This document shows, one piece after another, positions 1 through 6,648 of a stretch of 8,605 nucleotides of DNA. The stretch is from Phycisphaerae bacterium. Its GTDB lineage: Bacteria; Planctomycetota; Phycisphaerae; Phycisphaerales; Phycisphaeraceae. The notes beneath the pieces were generated by a model that was not told the DNA's origin, did not search any database, and saw nothing but the letters and a program-made list of their open reading frames with translations. The translations under genes were made by a program, and so were the position numbers. The stretch lies in contig NZCH01000070.1 of NCBI GenBank assembly GCA_002688155.1, positions 1-8,605 of the forward strand, written 5' to 3'. The first letter of the stretch is position 1; each line of letters starts with the position of its first letter.

Positions 1-907
1 CCTGGCCCGGCTCGTCGTGGAACAGATGAAACGGCGGCACCGTTTCGCTTTGGAACACGAACGTTGTGTTGTTCGCCAGGATCTCCTCGAGCGCGTCCAA
101 CTCGGCCATCAGGATCGCGAGATCTTCGTTTTTCTTGAACACTTCGTAGTAGCTTCTGGCCTCGGCCTTGCCCTCAGTCTTAATCGCCTCAGCGCGACGA
201 TTGGCGAACGCGAGGATGCGGTCACGCGCGGAACGCGCCTGGCTGGTGATGGACTCGGCTTGCGCGTCCCCCTCGCTGCGCGTCTGCTGCGCCAGCCTCT
301 CACGGTACGATTTCATGCGTTCGAACACTTTTTCCGTCACCGGCTGCGGCAGGATGACGCGGCGCATGCCCACCTGCTCGATCGCGATACCGTATTCCTG
401 TCGCTTTAATCTCTGGGTGAGCTGTTCGGCGGCCCTGGTTTCAATTTCCTCAAGTTTGAGTTTCGACGCATCGGCATTCACCAGCTCATCAAACCGATAG
501 CTGCTGATCACGCCCTGTCCCTCGCGCAGCAGCGTTTTGAGTTTCTGCTGCGCGCTCTCGATCGTGCGGTGTTTGACGAAAAACATGAGCGGGTCGTCGA
601 TCCGCCATGCGACGTATCTGCTGATGATCACGGAGTACCCGTCGTAGGTCTGCAACTGCTCAAGCTGATCCTCGAGGATCTGCACGGTCTTGGGCATCTT
701 GTGAACCGAATGGATCGGCCAGGGCAGCCGCCCGTACCCGCCGGGCTTCGTCACGAGACTGCCGCCCTCTTGGCGGTCCCCCTGCTCCGCTTTGCCAAAC
801 CGGGTCACCACGGCGACCTGATCGTAACGCACCTGGAACATAAACATGTACAGGGCGAGTACAAGGATGATGATAAATGCGATCAAAACGGTCAGTGGGT
901 TTTTCAT
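1..907 (-). CDS. hflC: HflC-like SPFH/band 7 protein (partial, C-terminus cut by the window edge)
   Basis: Minus-strand frame open from ATG at 907 to the left edge, 302 codons visible. E. coli HflC is about 334 residues, so some 30 are probably missing. Residues 5-24 form one membrane anchor (MKNPLTVLIAFIIILVLALY). The SPFH start follows: QVRYDQVAVVTRFGKAE at 25-41, then a proline/glycine stretch ending RLPWPIHSVHK (60-70). Residues ~150-260 are charged, Ala/Glu/Arg-rich and helical; RMKSYRERLAQQTRSEGDA (197-215) and EGKAEA (245-250) match the conserved HflC helix. In the known family HflC pairs with HflK, exposes its SPFH domain outside the inner membrane, and modulates the FtsH protease. 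It lies 47 bp downstream of the hflK-like gene on the same strand. The ribosome site is weak (GGGA about 9 nt before ATG). The family is clear; the role here is inferred. Confidence 0.92.
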   Translation of the reverse strand, partial: MKNPLTVLIAFIIILVLALYMFMFQVRYDQVAVVTRFGKAEQGDRQEGGSLVTKPGGYGRLPWPIHSVHKMPKTVQILEDQLEQLQTYDGYSVIISRYVAWRIDDPLMFFVKHRTIESAQQKLKTLLREGQGVISSYRFDELVNADASKLKLEEIETRAAEQLTQRLKRQEYGIAIEQVGMRRVILPQPVTEKVFERMKSYRERLAQQTRSEGDAQAESITSQARSARDRILAFANRRAEAIKTEGKAEARSYYEVFKKNEDLAILMAELDALEEILANNTTFVFQSETVPPFHLFHDEPGQ

Positions 908-954
908 GTGTCGGTCCCGATGGTCAATCGATCCGTGAATCCGTTGACGTTTAG

Positions 955-3084
955 CTAATTACCCTCTTCAAACAGGAACTTGCCGAGCGATTCGGTGGTC
1001 GTCAGGTCGATTGTGAAGACCCCCGGCTCGGTGTTGTCGGCGTCGATGATCGTCTTGCGTGCATTTGCCATGCCCGATGCCAGAACTCGCAGGTACTGCG
1101 ACCACGCATAGTATTTTGGCGCCGCATCAAAGACGGCGATTTCAGCACTGAATCGTTCGGCGTCCGCACGGCCACCCAGCGCGGTTGTCCAACGCTCGGC
1201 GCGGGCGTCGAAGATCGCCTGTGCCGCGGCGCCACGCGCCTGCGCAAGGAGTTGTTCGAGTTCATACTCTTGCTGTGTAATCGCCTGCTCGGTCGTGTCC
1301 CCTTCCGCGCGCATCGTGTCAAGCGCCTGGATCGCATCGTAGATCTCAAGCGCCTCGTCGTACGATCCGGCAACGTCGGTCAGCAGTTTGACTGCCTGTT
1401 TATGCGCGTTTTGTATGGCGGTCTGTTTTTCCTGCAGGGCGCCGATCTGTTCGAGGAACGCGTCGGCGACGCCGATCGGCTCGCCGCCGGGCATGCCGCC
1501 GGGCATGCCGCCGGGCGATGGCTGTGTGCCCTGTGGCGGGTGAATGCCCGTGATCCCGACGAACACGACCTGCAGGCCCAGGTTCGCGACGTCGACGTCC
1601 TGCTGAATCTGCTCGCGCAGTTGCTGCCCCGCCTCGATTCGGCCGCGCGTGAGTAGGGTGTCGATGTCCTGGGCCGCGAAGTACGCGCTGACGCGACGTT
1701 GCGCCTTGGCCTTGAGCAGCATCTCGGGCGCCGCGGCGCTTTGCACGTACTCGACCAGGTCATCAATTCGGTACTGCACGACGACGTCTGCCGTAATCAG
1801 CGACATGCGCGACGCGCGGCGGTCCTCGTCACCCTCGGCCCCCGACTCTGCCTTCGCCAGCGGCGGCGCGGTGACCATGTAACTTTCGTGGCTCTCCTGC
1901 CCCTGAACGTGATGTTGCGTGTTCGTCCAGAGGATGGCCACGTGCTGGCCGGTCTTCGCTTCAACGGACCCGACGCCCACCGAATGCATCCGCCCGACCT
2001 CATACTTTTGCGCACGACTGATCGGCCACGGCGCTTTGAAGTGCAGACCTGGTCCCATCGGCCCGTCGCCGACCATGCGGCCAAAACGCGTCACAACCGC
2101 CTGTTCATACGGCCGCACAATCACCACACTGCTGATCGCGATCAGCACAAGCAACCCAAACGCGACCAGCCAGGTGACCGATCGGGCGAGCAACTGATAA
2201 AACCAGCTTCGCGAAATTTCGAAACCGAACTGGTAATTGACCGCTTCGGAGACGGCTTTGGCAAGCGACTCGGGCGTGGTCAGCAGGCCCAGCACGCGGC
2301 TGTCGAACGCGGGTCTTTTAAACTCGCCGGCGACGCGTGGCCTGTAAACGTTCAGCAGGAACGTGAGCAGAATCTCGACGCCGATCAGCATCATGATCGC
2401 GGGGGTGACCAGCCCCAGCCAACCGATGACGGTCGTGTTGTCAAAATGGAAAAAGAGCGCACCGATCAGCAACAGCAGCGCAATCAGTGCGCTTCCCATG
2501 AGGTAACTCGCACCCCCACGCAGGTGCTGCCAGGCGCGCACCTGCGTCATCCCCGAAACGTATCGCGCCGTGACAAACGCGATGAACGCGATCCCGGCAC
2601 ACAGGCCCATCAGAATCAGGCCGCTGGCCCGATCTCCTATCGCACTTTGCGTGAGCGCCTGCGTGCGCGTAAGCCCTTCCAGGGCGTGGGGCGTATCCAT
2701 GAACATCACCAGACCGGCAATCAGCAGGTACAGCGCTGCCCCCACGCTCACAATGCCCATCCCCCACTTTTCGATTCGGCGCAACCGCAGGCGCGCCACC
2801 GACAGGCTTTCACCCTGCTCGCTGAAAATTGCCGATTGATCGGACTGCTGCAGTTGCTGCGCTTCGAGCGCCTCGGCTCGTTCGATCGAATGCTGATAGT
2901 AATAGAAGATCAGAATGGTCCAGATCGGCGCCCCGCCCAGCAAATGCCACATCGCGGACAACAGCACCGCGCTTTCGCCCCAAAGCGCGGCCAGGCCCAT
3001 CGCGATCGTCAGCGCCAGCTGGACCGCCAGCCCGACCCCGGCGGCGGTGGTGGCACGGCGGAAAGTTTGTTGATCGTCTGCCAT
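955..3084 (-). CDS. hflK: HflK-like SPFH protein with N-terminal polytopic membrane region
   Basis: 709 residues, ATG start and TAG stop; E. coli HflK is about 419. Residues 1-~300 hold roughly six hydrophobic segments (about 14-34, 40-62, 108-130, 150-172, 194-214, 220-246), and a further anchor lies at ~302-323. The SPFH domain then starts at RPYEQAVVTRFGRMVGDG (324-341), with GPGLHFKAPWPISRAQKYEV at 344-363. Residues ~390-430 are a charged insert. VVFVGITGIHPPQG (506-519) is the HflK-type end of the SPFH core; a Gly/Met/Pro insert (525-536) follows, then a long helical region (540-650). HflK with HflC forms a membrane complex around FtsH in E. coli. The membrane module is additional, and its role is unknown. 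No clear Shine-Dalgarno precedes ATG. It is probably the first gene of an operon with the HflC-like gene. The family assignment is firm; exact orthology to hflK is less so. Confidence 0.88.
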   Translation of the reverse strand: MADDQQTFRRATTAAGVGLAVQLALTIAMGLAALWGESAVLLSAMWHLLGGAPIWTILIFYYYQHSIERAEALEAQQLQQSDQSAIFSEQGESLSVARLRLRRIEKWGMGIVSVGAALYLLIAGLVMFMDTPHALEGLTRTQALTQSAIGDRASGLILMGLCAGIAFIAFVTARYVSGMTQVRAWQHLRGGASYLMGSALIALLLLIGALFFHFDNTTVIGWLGLVTPAIMMLIGVEILLTFLLNVYRPRVAGEFKRPAFDSRVLGLLTTPESLAKAVSEAVNYQFGFEISRSWFYQLLARSVTWLVAFGLLVLIAISSVVIVRPYEQAVVTRFGRMVGDGPMGPGLHFKAPWPISRAQKYEVGRMHSVGVGSVEAKTGQHVAILWTNTQHHVQGQESHESYMVTAPPLAKAESGAEGDEDRRASRMSLITADVVVQYRIDDLVEYVQSAAAPEMLLKAKAQRRVSAYFAAQDIDTLLTRGRIEAGQQLREQIQQDVDVANLGLQVVFVGITGIHPPQGTQPSPGGMPGGMPGGEPIGVADAFLEQIGALQEKQTAIQNAHKQAVKLLTDVAGSYDEALEIYDAIQALDTMRAEGDTTEQAITQQEYELEQLLAQARGAAAQAIFDARAERWTTALGGRADAERFSAEIAVFDAAPKYYAWSQYLRVLASGMANARKTIIDADNTEPGVFTIDLTTTESLGKFLFEEGN
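1483..1518. repeat. 12-bp tandem repeat encoding MPGG units inside the HflK-like gene
   Basis: The unit GCCGCCGGGCAT occurs at 1483-1494 and 1495-1506, and a third copy with two changed end bases occurs at 1507-1518. Read on the minus strand it encodes repeated Met-Pro-Gly-Gly (residues 525-536, GGMPGGMPGGEP). It sits between the end of the SPFH core and the helical tail. Being an in-frame 12-mer, it could expand or contract without breaking the frame. Confidence 0.85.
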
Positions 3085-3115
3085 AATTCGTCAGTCGTTT
3101 CGAATCGTCGCCATC

Positions 3116-3130
3116 GTGGGAAATCCCCAC
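3116..3130. promoter_or_regulatory. 15-bp near-palindrome between the divergent hflK-like and ABC permease genes
   Basis: The plus strand reads GTGGGAAATCCCCAC. Six of seven base pairs match around the centre, and the outer GTGGG/CCCAC arms are perfect. It lies about 32-46 bp upstream of the hflK-like ATG and about 80 bp upstream of the permease ATG, a reasonable operator position for the minus-strand gene. No regulator family can be named from the sequence. Confidence 0.35.
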
Positions 3131-3167
3131 ACTGGCCGCGTTTGTTCACACGGCGTACAACATGGGG

Positions 3168-3196
3168 TTAACACTCGCAGGGGTTTAACGTAGAAT
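3168..3196 (+). promoter_or_regulatory. Sigma70-type promoter for the ABC permease
   Basis: The -35 box TTAACA (3168-3173; five of six match TTGACA) and -10 box TAGAAT (3191-3196; five of six match TATAAT) are separated by exactly 17 bp. Transcription would start near 3203, only about 7 nt before the ATG at 3210. That leaves no room for a Shine-Dalgarno, and none is seen, so the mRNA would be leaderless or nearly so. The -35 box lies within a GGGGTTAAC motif (3164-3172), and a related GGGGTTTAAC lies in the spacer (3180-3189). Confidence 0.6.
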
Positions 3197-3209
3197 CTTC
3201 GCCCTTGTC

Positions 3210-4175
3210 ATGCTTGGCCAACTGTACACCATTACGCGCAATACGTTTCTCGAGAGTCTGCGCCAGCCCATCGTGCTGGTGATCACGATCGTGGGTTCGG
3301 TGCTCATCTGGCTGAACCTGTCGATCGCGGCGTATACGTTCGACGATGACAACAAGATCCTGATCGACTGCGGGCTCGGGACGCTGGCACTGGCTGGCCT
3401 GTTGGTGGCCGGGTTTTGCGCCACGGGCGTGCTCAGCGCCGAGATCGAGAACCGCACCGTACTGACGGTCGTGAGCAAGCCGGTATCGCGTGTGGTGTTC
3501 GTACTCGGCAAATTCCTGGGCGTCGCGCTGGCGGTCACGCTCGTGTACTGGTTGCTGAGCATGGAATTCCTGATGACCGTGCGTCACCGCGTGATGTCGA
3601 CGGCGAGCGACCCGTTCGACGAGCCGGTCATTTTGTTCAGCAGCCTGGCAGGTCTGATCGCGCTGATCGTCGCGAGTTGGGGCAACTACTTCTTTCAATG
3701 GGTGTTCACCTCGCGCGCCGTCGTACTGCTGGCGATCGGACAGACACTGGCCCTGGGCCTGGTCCTGGTCATCGACAAGCAATGGCAGTTCCAGTCGCCG
3801 CTGACGGACATCGACCCGCAACTGATGATCGCGCTGGTGCTGGTGCTCGAGGGACTGATGATCCTGTCGGCGGTGGGCATCACCGCGTCGACGCGCCTGG
3901 GACAGGTCATGACGCTGGTCATCCTCGTGGGCGTTGGCGCCTTGGGGCTTGTCAGCGAAGTGATGTTTGGTCGCTTTCTGCAAGAGTCAATCCTTGCGAG
4001 GTTCTGCTACTGGGTGGTGCCCAACATTCAGTACTTCTGGCTGGCCGACGCGCTGACGCAGGGCCATCCGATCACGGTCGGGCACATGCTCTGGGTCAGC
4101 GGGTACGCGGCGCTGTTCCTGTTGGCGGTCCTGTCGTTGGCGGTCGCATTGTTCCAAACGCGCGAACTTGGCTGA
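3210..4175 (+). CDS. ABC-2 type transporter permease
   Basis: 321 residues, ATG to TGA. There are about six or more hydrophobic segments (near 20-42, 54-76, 100-120, 142-158, 168-188, 205-225, 232-250, 292-315). The early amphipathic stretch YTITRNTFLESLRQPIVLV (6-24) and the block EIENRTVLTVVSKPVSRVVF (78-97) followed by LGKFLG (99-104) are typical of ABC-2 membrane subunits of the NosY / multi-copper-enzyme-maturation permease type. Such permeases need a separate ATP-binding subunit to move a substrate across the inner membrane. None is encoded next to it here: upstream is the divergent hflK-like gene and downstream the convergent metal ATPase. The start is supported by the promoter just upstream, and there is no in-frame competitor nearby. 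The substrate is unknown. Long ORFs in other frames over this gene are shadows. Confidence 0.87.
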   Translation: MLGQLYTITRNTFLESLRQPIVLVITIVGSVLIWLNLSIAAYTFDDDNKILIDCGLGTLALAGLLVAGFCATGVLSAEIENRTVLTVVSKPVSRVVFVLGKFLGVALAVTLVYWLLSMEFLMTVRHRVMSTASDPFDEPVILFSSLAGLIALIVASWGNYFFQWVFTSRAVVLLAIGQTLALGLVLVIDKQWQFQSPLTDIDPQLMIALVLVLEGLMILSAVGITASTRLGQVMTLVILVGVGALGLVSEVMFGRFLQESILARFCYWVVPNIQYFWLADALTQGHPITVGHMLWVSGYAALFLLAVLSLAVALFQTRELG

Positions 4176-4182
4176 CGCACGG

Positions 4183-6240
4183 TCACGCCGGCGCGAGTTG
4201 CTGGCGCTCCGTGGCCTGTTGCAATTCCGACTGAGTATCCGCACGACCGGCGCTGGCGTCTTCAAGTGCCTGCGCTTCAGCCGCTTCAATATCTTCACCA
4301 CAGCGCACCAGACGCGCGGAGTTGAACACGACGATCAACCCGCTGACCAGGTGCAGCACCGCAGCGTAAATCGGCGCGATGTAACCCATCGCCGCCAGGG
4401 ATTCGAAAACCAGAATGAACAGTATCCCGATCGCCAGATTCTGCTTGATCAGCCGGCTGGCGCGGTGAGACAGGTCGATCAGGAATGGGATGCGGTTAAG
4501 GTTGTTGTTCATCAGCGCGATGGACGCGGAGTGGATGGCGACATCTGACCCGGCGGCGCCCATGGCGATCGAAATGTCGCCCGCCGCCAGTGCCGGCGCA
4601 TCGTTGACGCCGTCGCCGACCACCGCGACGTGGTGGCCCTTGCCTTTGAGTTCGTCGACCATCTCGAGTTTCTGCTGAGGCAGCACCTCGGCTCTGTACT
4701 CGGTGTGCATCTGCTCCGCGACGCGCTTGGCGACCGACTCACGGTCGCCGGTGACGATGATCAACCGCTTGAGCCCCTGGCCCCGCAACTGTTCCATCGC
4801 CGCGGCAGCCTGCGGGCGCGTGTTGTCCGACAGGCCGACCCAACCCAGCAGTTGTGCATCCTTGACGACGAACAGCAAACTCAGTCCTTCGGCGTCGGGA
4901 TGGCTCTGCAGTTCATTGATCGTGCTGACGGTATCGGCCGGCAGGTTGTGTTCGGACTCGGCCAGCCAGGTCGCCCGGCCCACGAGGATGCGGCCGCCGT
5001 TGTCTTCTGCGGTGACGCCCCTGCCAGACACTTCCTCAAAGTCCACGACGGCAGGCAACTCAAGGCGGGCCAGGCTGGCGACCTCCACGATCGCGCGCGC
5101 GACCGGGTGCTTGCTGTTCTGCTCGGCCGTCGCCGCGGCACGAAGCAGGTCCACGCCGTCGACGCCGGGCGCCGGCGTGAGCTTGGTCACCTGCAACTGC
5201 CCGGTCGTGAGCGTACCGGTCTTGTCGAAGATCATCGACGTGAGATTTCGCGCCGACTCGAGGTCAATGACGGACTTGACGAGCACACCCAGCCGCGCCG
5301 CGGACGACAGCGCGGCCACCATCGCCGTGGGCGTCGCCAGAATCAGCGCGCAGGGGCACGCAAGCACCAGCATGGCGATCGCACGCGGCCACGCCTCTTC
5401 CCGGTTCGTCTGGTACGTAAAAAACCACACGATGCCCACGATCATCAAAACGGTCGGCGTGTACCACGTGGCGTAGCGATCGATCATGCGCATGATCGGC
5501 GTGCGTGTGTGCTCAGCCTGGAGGATCATGTCCTTGACGCGGCCCAGTGTTGTGTCCTTGCCGGCCTTGGTCACCTTCACGTCCATCACGCCCGTGAGGT
5601 TGATCGTGCCTGAAAACACCTCGTCGCCGGGCTGTTTGTCGGCGGGCAGCGATTCGCCTGTGATCGTCGCCTGGTTGACCGTGGACGTACCTGTCGTCAC
5701 TTCACCGTCGGCCGGGATGTTGTCGCCCGGCCGAACGCGCACGGTGTCACCGGACTGAAGTTGCGTCGCGTCGATTTCAGATTCACTGTCGCCGTCAACG
5801 CGGTGCGCCCGCGTGGGCGTGATGCGTACGAGTGATTCGATGCTCGCCTGTGCGCCCAGCGCGGTGCGGTTCTCCACGAGCACGGAAAGGATCATGAAAA
5901 ACGCGATCGCGGCTGCTTCCTGGTACGCGCCGATCGCGAACGCTGCTACGACCGCCAGCGCAACCAGTTCGTTCATGTGCATGTGCCCGCGCATCAGGTC
6001 CTTGACCGCGACCACAACCAGCGGCGTACCCAACAGCAGCGCCGAGCACATGCCCAGCAGGCCCGCGTACGCATTGACGTGATCGGCCTCGCCAGGCCCG
6101 AACAAAAACTGCGCCGCAACGGAACTGATCAGCAGCATCCCGCCGACAAGCGTCGCGATGATCCCAAGGCTCACGCGCCCGGTTTGAGCCTCGAGTTGCA
6201 ATTGACCTTTAACCTGATCGTGTGCCATCGCTGAACTCAT
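4183..6240 (-). CDS. Heavy-metal translocating P1B-type ATPase
   Basis: 685 residues, ATG to TGA. All catalytic landmarks are present: TGES (194-197, actuator), CPC (295-297, metal site in the sixth helix), DKTGT with the phosphorylated Asp339 (339-343), HP (378-379, P1B nucleotide-binding mark), TGDR (497-500) and GDGVNDAPA (542-550). It pumps a soft or transition metal ion out of the cytoplasm using ATP. There is no N-terminal CxxC metal-binding domain; the protein goes almost straight into the first helices (24-48, 56-79). CPC suggests Cu/Ag or Zn/Cd/Pb, but the last helices fit neither model cleanly. The copper YN and MxxSS signatures are absent, and where ZntA has its metal Asp the sequence is VLHLVSGLIVVFNSARL, giving His630. 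The C-terminal tail (~650-685) is Glu/Gln-rich. ATG at 6228 is an alternative start; no good ribosome site separates the two. Metal specificity is unresolved. Confidence 0.95.
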   Translation of the reverse strand: MSSAMAHDQVKGQLQLEAQTGRVSLGIIATLVGGMLLISSVAAQFLFGPGEADHVNAYAGLLGMCSALLLGTPLVVVAVKDLMRGHMHMNELVALAVVAAFAIGAYQEAAAIAFFMILSVLVENRTALGAQASIESLVRITPTRAHRVDGDSESEIDATQLQSGDTVRVRPGDNIPADGEVTTGTSTVNQATITGESLPADKQPGDEVFSGTINLTGVMDVKVTKAGKDTTLGRVKDMILQAEHTRTPIMRMIDRYATWYTPTVLMIVGIVWFFTYQTNREEAWPRAIAMLVLACPCALILATPTAMVAALSSAARLGVLVKSVIDLESARNLTSMIFDKTGTLTTGQLQVTKLTPAPGVDGVDLLRAAATAEQNSKHPVARAIVEVASLARLELPAVVDFEEVSGRGVTAEDNGGRILVGRATWLAESEHNLPADTVSTINELQSHPDAEGLSLLFVVKDAQLLGWVGLSDNTRPQAAAAMEQLRGQGLKRLIIVTGDRESVAKRVAEQMHTEYRAEVLPQQKLEMVDELKGKGHHVAVVGDGVNDAPALAAGDISIAMGAAGSDVAIHSASIALMNNNLNRIPFLIDLSHRASRLIKQNLAIGILFILVFESLAAMGYIAPIYAAVLHLVSGLIVVFNSARLVRCGEDIEAAEAQALEDASAGRADTQSELQQATERQQLAPA

Positions 6241-6248
6241 GTTCCTAA

Positions 6249-6261
6249 CCCGGCAACCGGG
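6249..6261. promoter_or_regulatory. Compact inverted repeat just before the ATPase start
   Basis: CCCGG-CAA-CCGGG is a perfect 5-bp stem with a 3-nt loop, ending 9 bp from the ATPase ATG at 6240. In the transcript it would place a hairpin directly over the usual ribosome-binding position. It could affect translation or be an operator. Short GC-rich stems arise easily in this genome, so function is unproven. Confidence 0.3.
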
Positions 6262-6342
6262 CGAATCGGTTTGTGGTTAACACCCGCTTGGGATCCCACC
6301 GCACTCGCGTGAACAACGCCCCCGTACACGGGACAGCCCCAT

Positions 6343-6372
6343 ACTTTACGAGATTTCCCGGGGCAGGTTCAA
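6343..6372 (-). promoter_or_regulatory. Candidate promoter for the metal ATPase
   Basis: Minus strand: TTGAAC (6372-6367) and TAAAGT (6348-6343), spaced 18 bp, each matching four of six consensus bases. The predicted leader is roughly 95 nt. No MerR/CueR-type long-spacer dyad is evident, so metal-responsive control cannot be claimed. Confidence 0.35.
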
Positions 6373-6373
6373 G

Positions 6374-6394
6374 CGGGGTAAGCGGTTAACCCCG
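6374..6394. promoter_or_regulatory. Inverted repeat with an embedded GGTTAACC palindrome
   Basis: CGGGGT (6374-6379) pairs with ACCCCG (6389-6394) across a 9-nt loop, and GGTTAACC (6384-6391) is itself a perfect 8-bp palindrome. On the minus strand it contains GGGGTTAAC, identical to the motif over the permease -35 box at 3164-3172. It lies 1 bp upstream of the candidate ATPase -35 box, a plausible activator or repressor site. Confidence 0.35.
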
Positions 6395-6413
6395 ATAACC
6401 ACCGGCAGACGTG

Positions 6414-6434
6414 AATAATTCCGCCCCCTGGCGT
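6414..6434. repeat. Intergenic direct repeat, copy 1
   Basis: AATTCCGCCCCCTGG (6417-6431) is identical to 8337-8351. Including flanks, 19 of 21 bases match between 6414-6434 and 8334-8354. Both copies are outside genes and in the same orientation, and each lies downstream of a minus-strand gene or remnant. Confidence 0.7.
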
Positions 6435-6458
6435 CGGGCGCCGCGTCAAGCCCAAAGA

Positions 6459-6588
6459 TCAGTCGCAGCCGTGCACGGCCACGGACTCTTTTTCGATCAC
6501 GCAGACGCGCTTGCCCGGCTTCGCCATCTGATCGCCCCTTTTTGGCGGCTGGCCCGGCCCCAACAACCGCCAGATCGCAATGTTTCAC
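6459..6588 (-). pseudogene. Decayed N-terminal fragment of an SthA-like pyridine nucleotide-disulfide oxidoreductase
   Basis: From GTG at 6588 the minus strand reads MKHCDLAVVGAGPAAKK, an FAD-binding Rossmann start with the GxGPA fingerprint (GAGPA). At the AAAAAGGGG run (6543-6535) the frame is lost. Dropping one base continues as GDQMAKPGKRVCVIEKES, the next part of the same fold. Restoring two bases instead would give GAIQMAKPGKRV, very close to soluble transhydrogenase (usual form GPAGQKAAIQAAKLGKRV). After EKESVAVHGCD a TGA occurs at 6459, and the redox CxxxxC region is missing. An intact SthA or dihydrolipoamide dehydrogenase has about 460 residues, so only about a tenth survives. It follows the zinc-ribbon gene by 60 bp on the same strand. 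The pseudogene call is strong; the exact parent (SthA versus another flavoprotein disulfide reductase) is inferred from the GPA-x-K-x-AIQ pattern. Confidence 0.72.
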
Positions 6589-6648
6589 GTGATCGCTTTC
6601 CCGGGGTCGCGCACCAGGCGCGCACTGATACCGGGGTTCTCAACGCGA

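Larger units (their letters stand above)
6241..6458. other. Intergenic region upstream of the metal ATPase
   Basis: No convincing gene is seen in these 218 bp on either strand; the short frames present have no recognisable motifs. The stretch holds a candidate minus-strand promoter, a compact hairpin next to the ATPase start, an inverted repeat around a GGTTAACC palindrome, a second GTTAAC at 6276-6281, and one copy of the AATTCCGCCCCCTGG repeat. With the remnant at 6459-6588 and the 60-bp spacer at 6589-6648, the whole 6241-6648 interval has no intact gene. Confidence 0.7.

Noticed and set aside
1699..3171. 490-residue open frame on the plus strand over the hflK-like gene
   Set aside because: It is antisense to a well-supported SPFH/membrane coding frame. 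It is very rich in Arg, His, Gln and Asp and has no motifs: the mirror image of a hydrophobic protein.
3168..3983. 271-residue minus-strand frame, and 3416-4234 plus-strand frame, over the permease
   Set aside because: Both overlap the ABC-2 permease, whose membrane segments and SKPVSR/LGKFLG motifs are convincing. The alternatives are low-complexity charged sequence.
4630..5613. 327- and 257-residue plus-strand frames over the metal ATPase
   Set aside because: They are antisense to a P-type ATPase with every catalytic motif intact. No start context or domain supports them.
6535..6543. AAAAAGGGG run as a programmed frameshift site
   Set aside because: After the shift the frame ends within 26 codons, without the disulfide or NAD domains, and two bases rather than one appear lost. 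Decay explains it better.
6346..6588. 80-codon minus-strand frame read as an intact small protein
   Set aside because: Only its first 17 residues make sense as an FAD fingerprint. The continuation of that fold is in another frame, so it is better called a frameshifted remnant.
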